Assembly: GCF_003402535.2 (NCBI RefSeq)
Contig: NZ_AP025172.1
Location: forward strand, 186,001-250,000
Origin: Cupriavidus sp. P-10
GTDB lineage: Bacteria > Pseudomonadota > Gammaproteobacteria > Burkholderiales > Burkholderiaceae
Length of the DNA: 64,000 bases
Direction of reading: 5' to 3'
Shown: positions 62,501 to 64,000 of the stretch, one piece after another
How positions within the stretch are numbered: position 1 is the stretch's first letter
Layout: each line of letters starts with the position of its first letter
Translations under genes and position numbers: made by a program
Notes under the pieces: model-generated
Told to the model about the DNA's origin: nothing
What the model saw: only the letters and a program-made list of their open reading frames with translations
The model's database searches: none

Positions 62501-64000
62501 ATGACTGCCGCGCAACTTGACGAAATCGCATTGACAATTGATCCACAGGACGACGACCCGCAGGAGACAGCCGAATGGCTGGAAGCCCTGGAGGGCGTCC
62601 TCGGCAACGTCGGGCCGGCGCGTGCGCACTATCTCATCGAGCGGCAGATTGCCCACGCGCGGCTGCGCGGGCAATTGCAGCCGCACTCGGGCGGCACGCC
62701 TTACGTCAACACCATTGCTGTCGACCAGCAACCACGCATGCCAGGCGACCGTGAGATCGAGCGCCGCATTCGCGCCTATACCCGGTGGAATGCCATGGCG
62801 ATGGTGGTGCGGGCCGGCAAGACTTCGAATGTCGGCGGGCATATCGCCTCGTTTGCCTCCGCGGCCACGCTTTATGACGTGGGCTTCAACCACTTCTGGC
62901 GCGCGCCCACAGCGGATCACGGCGGCGACCTTGTCTTCGTGCAAGGCCACGTGTCGCCGGGTATCTACGCGCGCGCGTTCCTGCTGGGGCGGCTGGATGC
63001 CAAGCAACTCGACAACTACCGGCGCGAAGTCGGCGGGGAAGGGCTGTCCTCCTACCCCCACCCGTGGCTGATGCCCGATTTCTGGCAGTTTCCCACCGTT
63101 TCGATGGGACTCGGCCCGTTGATGGCGATCTACCAGACCCGCTTCATGAAGTACCTGCAAGCGCGCGGCATCGCGAAGACCGACGACCGGAAGGTCTGGG
63201 TATTCCTTGGCGACGGCGAAATGGACGAGCCCGAGTCCCTCGGCGCGATTGGCATGGCGGCCAGGGAGCGCCTGGGAAACCTTGTGTTCGTCGTCAACGC
63301 CAATCTTCAGCGCCTGGACGGACCAGTGCGCGGCAACGGCAAGATCGTGCAGGAACTGGAAAGCATCTTCCTGGGAGCCGGCTGGCGGGTGATCAAGGTG
63401 CTATGGGGTGGCCGCTGGGACCACCTGTTCGCACGCGACAAGAGCGGGGCGCTGGCACGGCGGATGATGGAGGTCGTCGACGGCGAATACCAGACCTACC
63501 GTTCGAAGTCCGGGGCATACCTGCGCGAGCATTTCTTTAATACGCCTGAGCTGAAGGCGCTGGTGGTCGACTACACCGACGATGACCTCTGGAGCCTGGA
63601 CCGCGGCGGCCACGATCCGGCGAAGGTCTTTGCCGCATTCGCTGAGGCCGCGCGCGGCAGCGACGTGCCGACCGTGATCCTGGCCAAGACCATCAAGGGC
63701 TATGGCATGGGCGACCAGGGCCAGGCCTCCAACGTCAACCACCAGCAGAAGAAGGTGCAGCGGGAGGCCCTGCTGGCCTTGCGCGACAAGTATGCGTTGC
63801 CCGTTGCGGATGCGGATATTGAAGACGTTCCGTATATCAGCTTGCCCGAGGGATCGAAAGAGCTCACCTACATGCGCGGACGCCGCGAGGCGCTGGGCGG
63901 CTACCTGCCCGCGCGGCGCCAGAAGGCCGCATCGCTGCCGGCGCCCGCCTTGTCGGCATTTGACGCGCTGCTGAGAGCCACGCCCGAAGGGCGGGGCATG
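62501..64000 (+). CDS. aceE: Pyruvate dehydrogenase E1 component, homodimeric type (AceE), 3' part outside the window
   Basis: The first 500 residues of an AceE-type E1, which decarboxylates pyruvate with thiamine diphosphate and passes the acetyl group to E2. Family segments are EWLEALEGVLGNVGPARAHYLIE, NVGGHIASFASAATLYDVGFNHFWRA and the ThDP motif GDGEMDEPESLGAIG with NANLQRLDGPVRGN; the usual NCNLQ reads NANLQ. The gene is intact to the window end. It stands behind a strong operator and next to a secreted protein, not next to aceF within view, so it may be an inducible second copy. GGAGA is 8 bases before the ATG. Confidence 0.93.
   Translation, partial: MTAAQLDEIALTIDPQDDDPQETAEWLEALEGVLGNVGPARAHYLIERQIAHARLRGQLQPHSGGTPYVNTIAVDQQPRMPGDREIERRIRAYTRWNAMAMVVRAGKTSNVGGHIASFASAATLYDVGFNHFWRAPTADHGGDLVFVQGHVSPGIYARAFLLGRLDAKQLDNYRREVGGEGLSSYPHPWLMPDFWQFPTVSMGLGPLMAIYQTRFMKYLQARGIAKTDDRKVWVFLGDGEMDEPESLGAIGMAARERLGNLVFVVNANLQRLDGPVRGNGKIVQELESIFLGAGWRVIKVLWGGRWDHLFARDKSGALARRMMEVVDGEYQTYRSKSGAYLREHFFNTPELKALVVDYTDDDLWSLDRGGHDPAKVFAAFAEAARGSDVPTVILAKTIKGYGMGDQGQASNVNHQQKKVQREALLALRDKYALPVADADIEDVPYISLPEGSKELTYMRGRREALGGYLPARRQKAASLPAPALSAFDALLRATPEGRGM

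Overview
The window is GC-rich DNA with the gene content of a beta-proteobacterium of the Burkholderiaceae, most likely Cupriavidus or a close Ralstonia relative. The basis is three Bug-type (tripartite tricarboxylate family) periplasmic receptors next to CoA-transferases and LysR regulators, an HME-type RND metal efflux operon with CzcI-like proteins, a phasin next to an intracellular-type PHB depolymerase, and two short H-NS paralogs. The mix of catabolic, metal and surface-polysaccharide genes, with few core genes, suggests a secondary chromosome or megaplasmid; that is inference.

Layout. 1-5.8 kb: the 5' part of a flavin monooxygenase gene faces away from a run of ABC ATPase, MDR reductase, GST, a divergent type II dehydroquinase and a 2-hydroxyacid dehydrogenase. 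5.9-7.6 kb: ycaC-like hydrolase with a divergent LysR gene. 7.8-13.2 kb: an AraC-type regulator divergent from a beta-keto acid cleavage (BKACE) operon with SDR, quinone reductase and Bug receptor; the operon ends in a cut-off TauD-type dioxygenase start joined to an inverted, cut-off flippase. 13.2-26.5 kb: a surface-polysaccharide region. A copper-radical-oxidase-like kelch protein faces an eight-gene minus-strand operon (wecB, small secreted protein, deacetylase-like protein, GT2 synthase, bactofilin-like protein, alpha/alpha-barrel protein, YaiO-type barrel, membrane protein). 27.3-29.4 kb: HDAC-family deacetylase and a RES/Xre toxin-antitoxin pair with a clear operator.

29.4-42.3 kb: two parallel acyl-CoA catabolic modules, each with its own LysR gene, CoA-transferase and Bug receptor. 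The first has an HMG-CoA-lyase-type enzyme, a gamma-carbonic-anhydrase-like protein and a degenerate lyase paralog. The second has an enoyl-CoA hydratase, a 2-hydroxyacid oxidase and a convergent CitMHS transporter. 42.9-46 kb: DUF2383 protein, a serine beta-lactamase-fold hydrolase and an AraC regulator. 46.1-53.8 kb: metal resistance, consisting of a Cys-rich metallothionein-like peptide, a CzcI-like protein, a CBA-type RND operon with an extra membrane-anchored subunit, a small periplasmic protein and a second CzcI-like protein.

54-64 kb: a mosaic segment with an acyltransferase, a DUF3268 zinc-finger protein, an SNF2 helicase remnant, phasin plus PHB depolymerase, a Lys/Ala-rich histone-like protein, a CAU tRNA, two H-NS genes, an Xre protein, a broken cupin gene, and finally a small secreted protein and an aceE gene (cut by the window end) that share one operator motif. 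The main points of interest are the oxidase/GT2 polysaccharide locus, the duplicated CzcI frame of the efflux operon, the shared ACTACGA-N9-TCGTAGT operators, and several degenerate enzyme paralogs.
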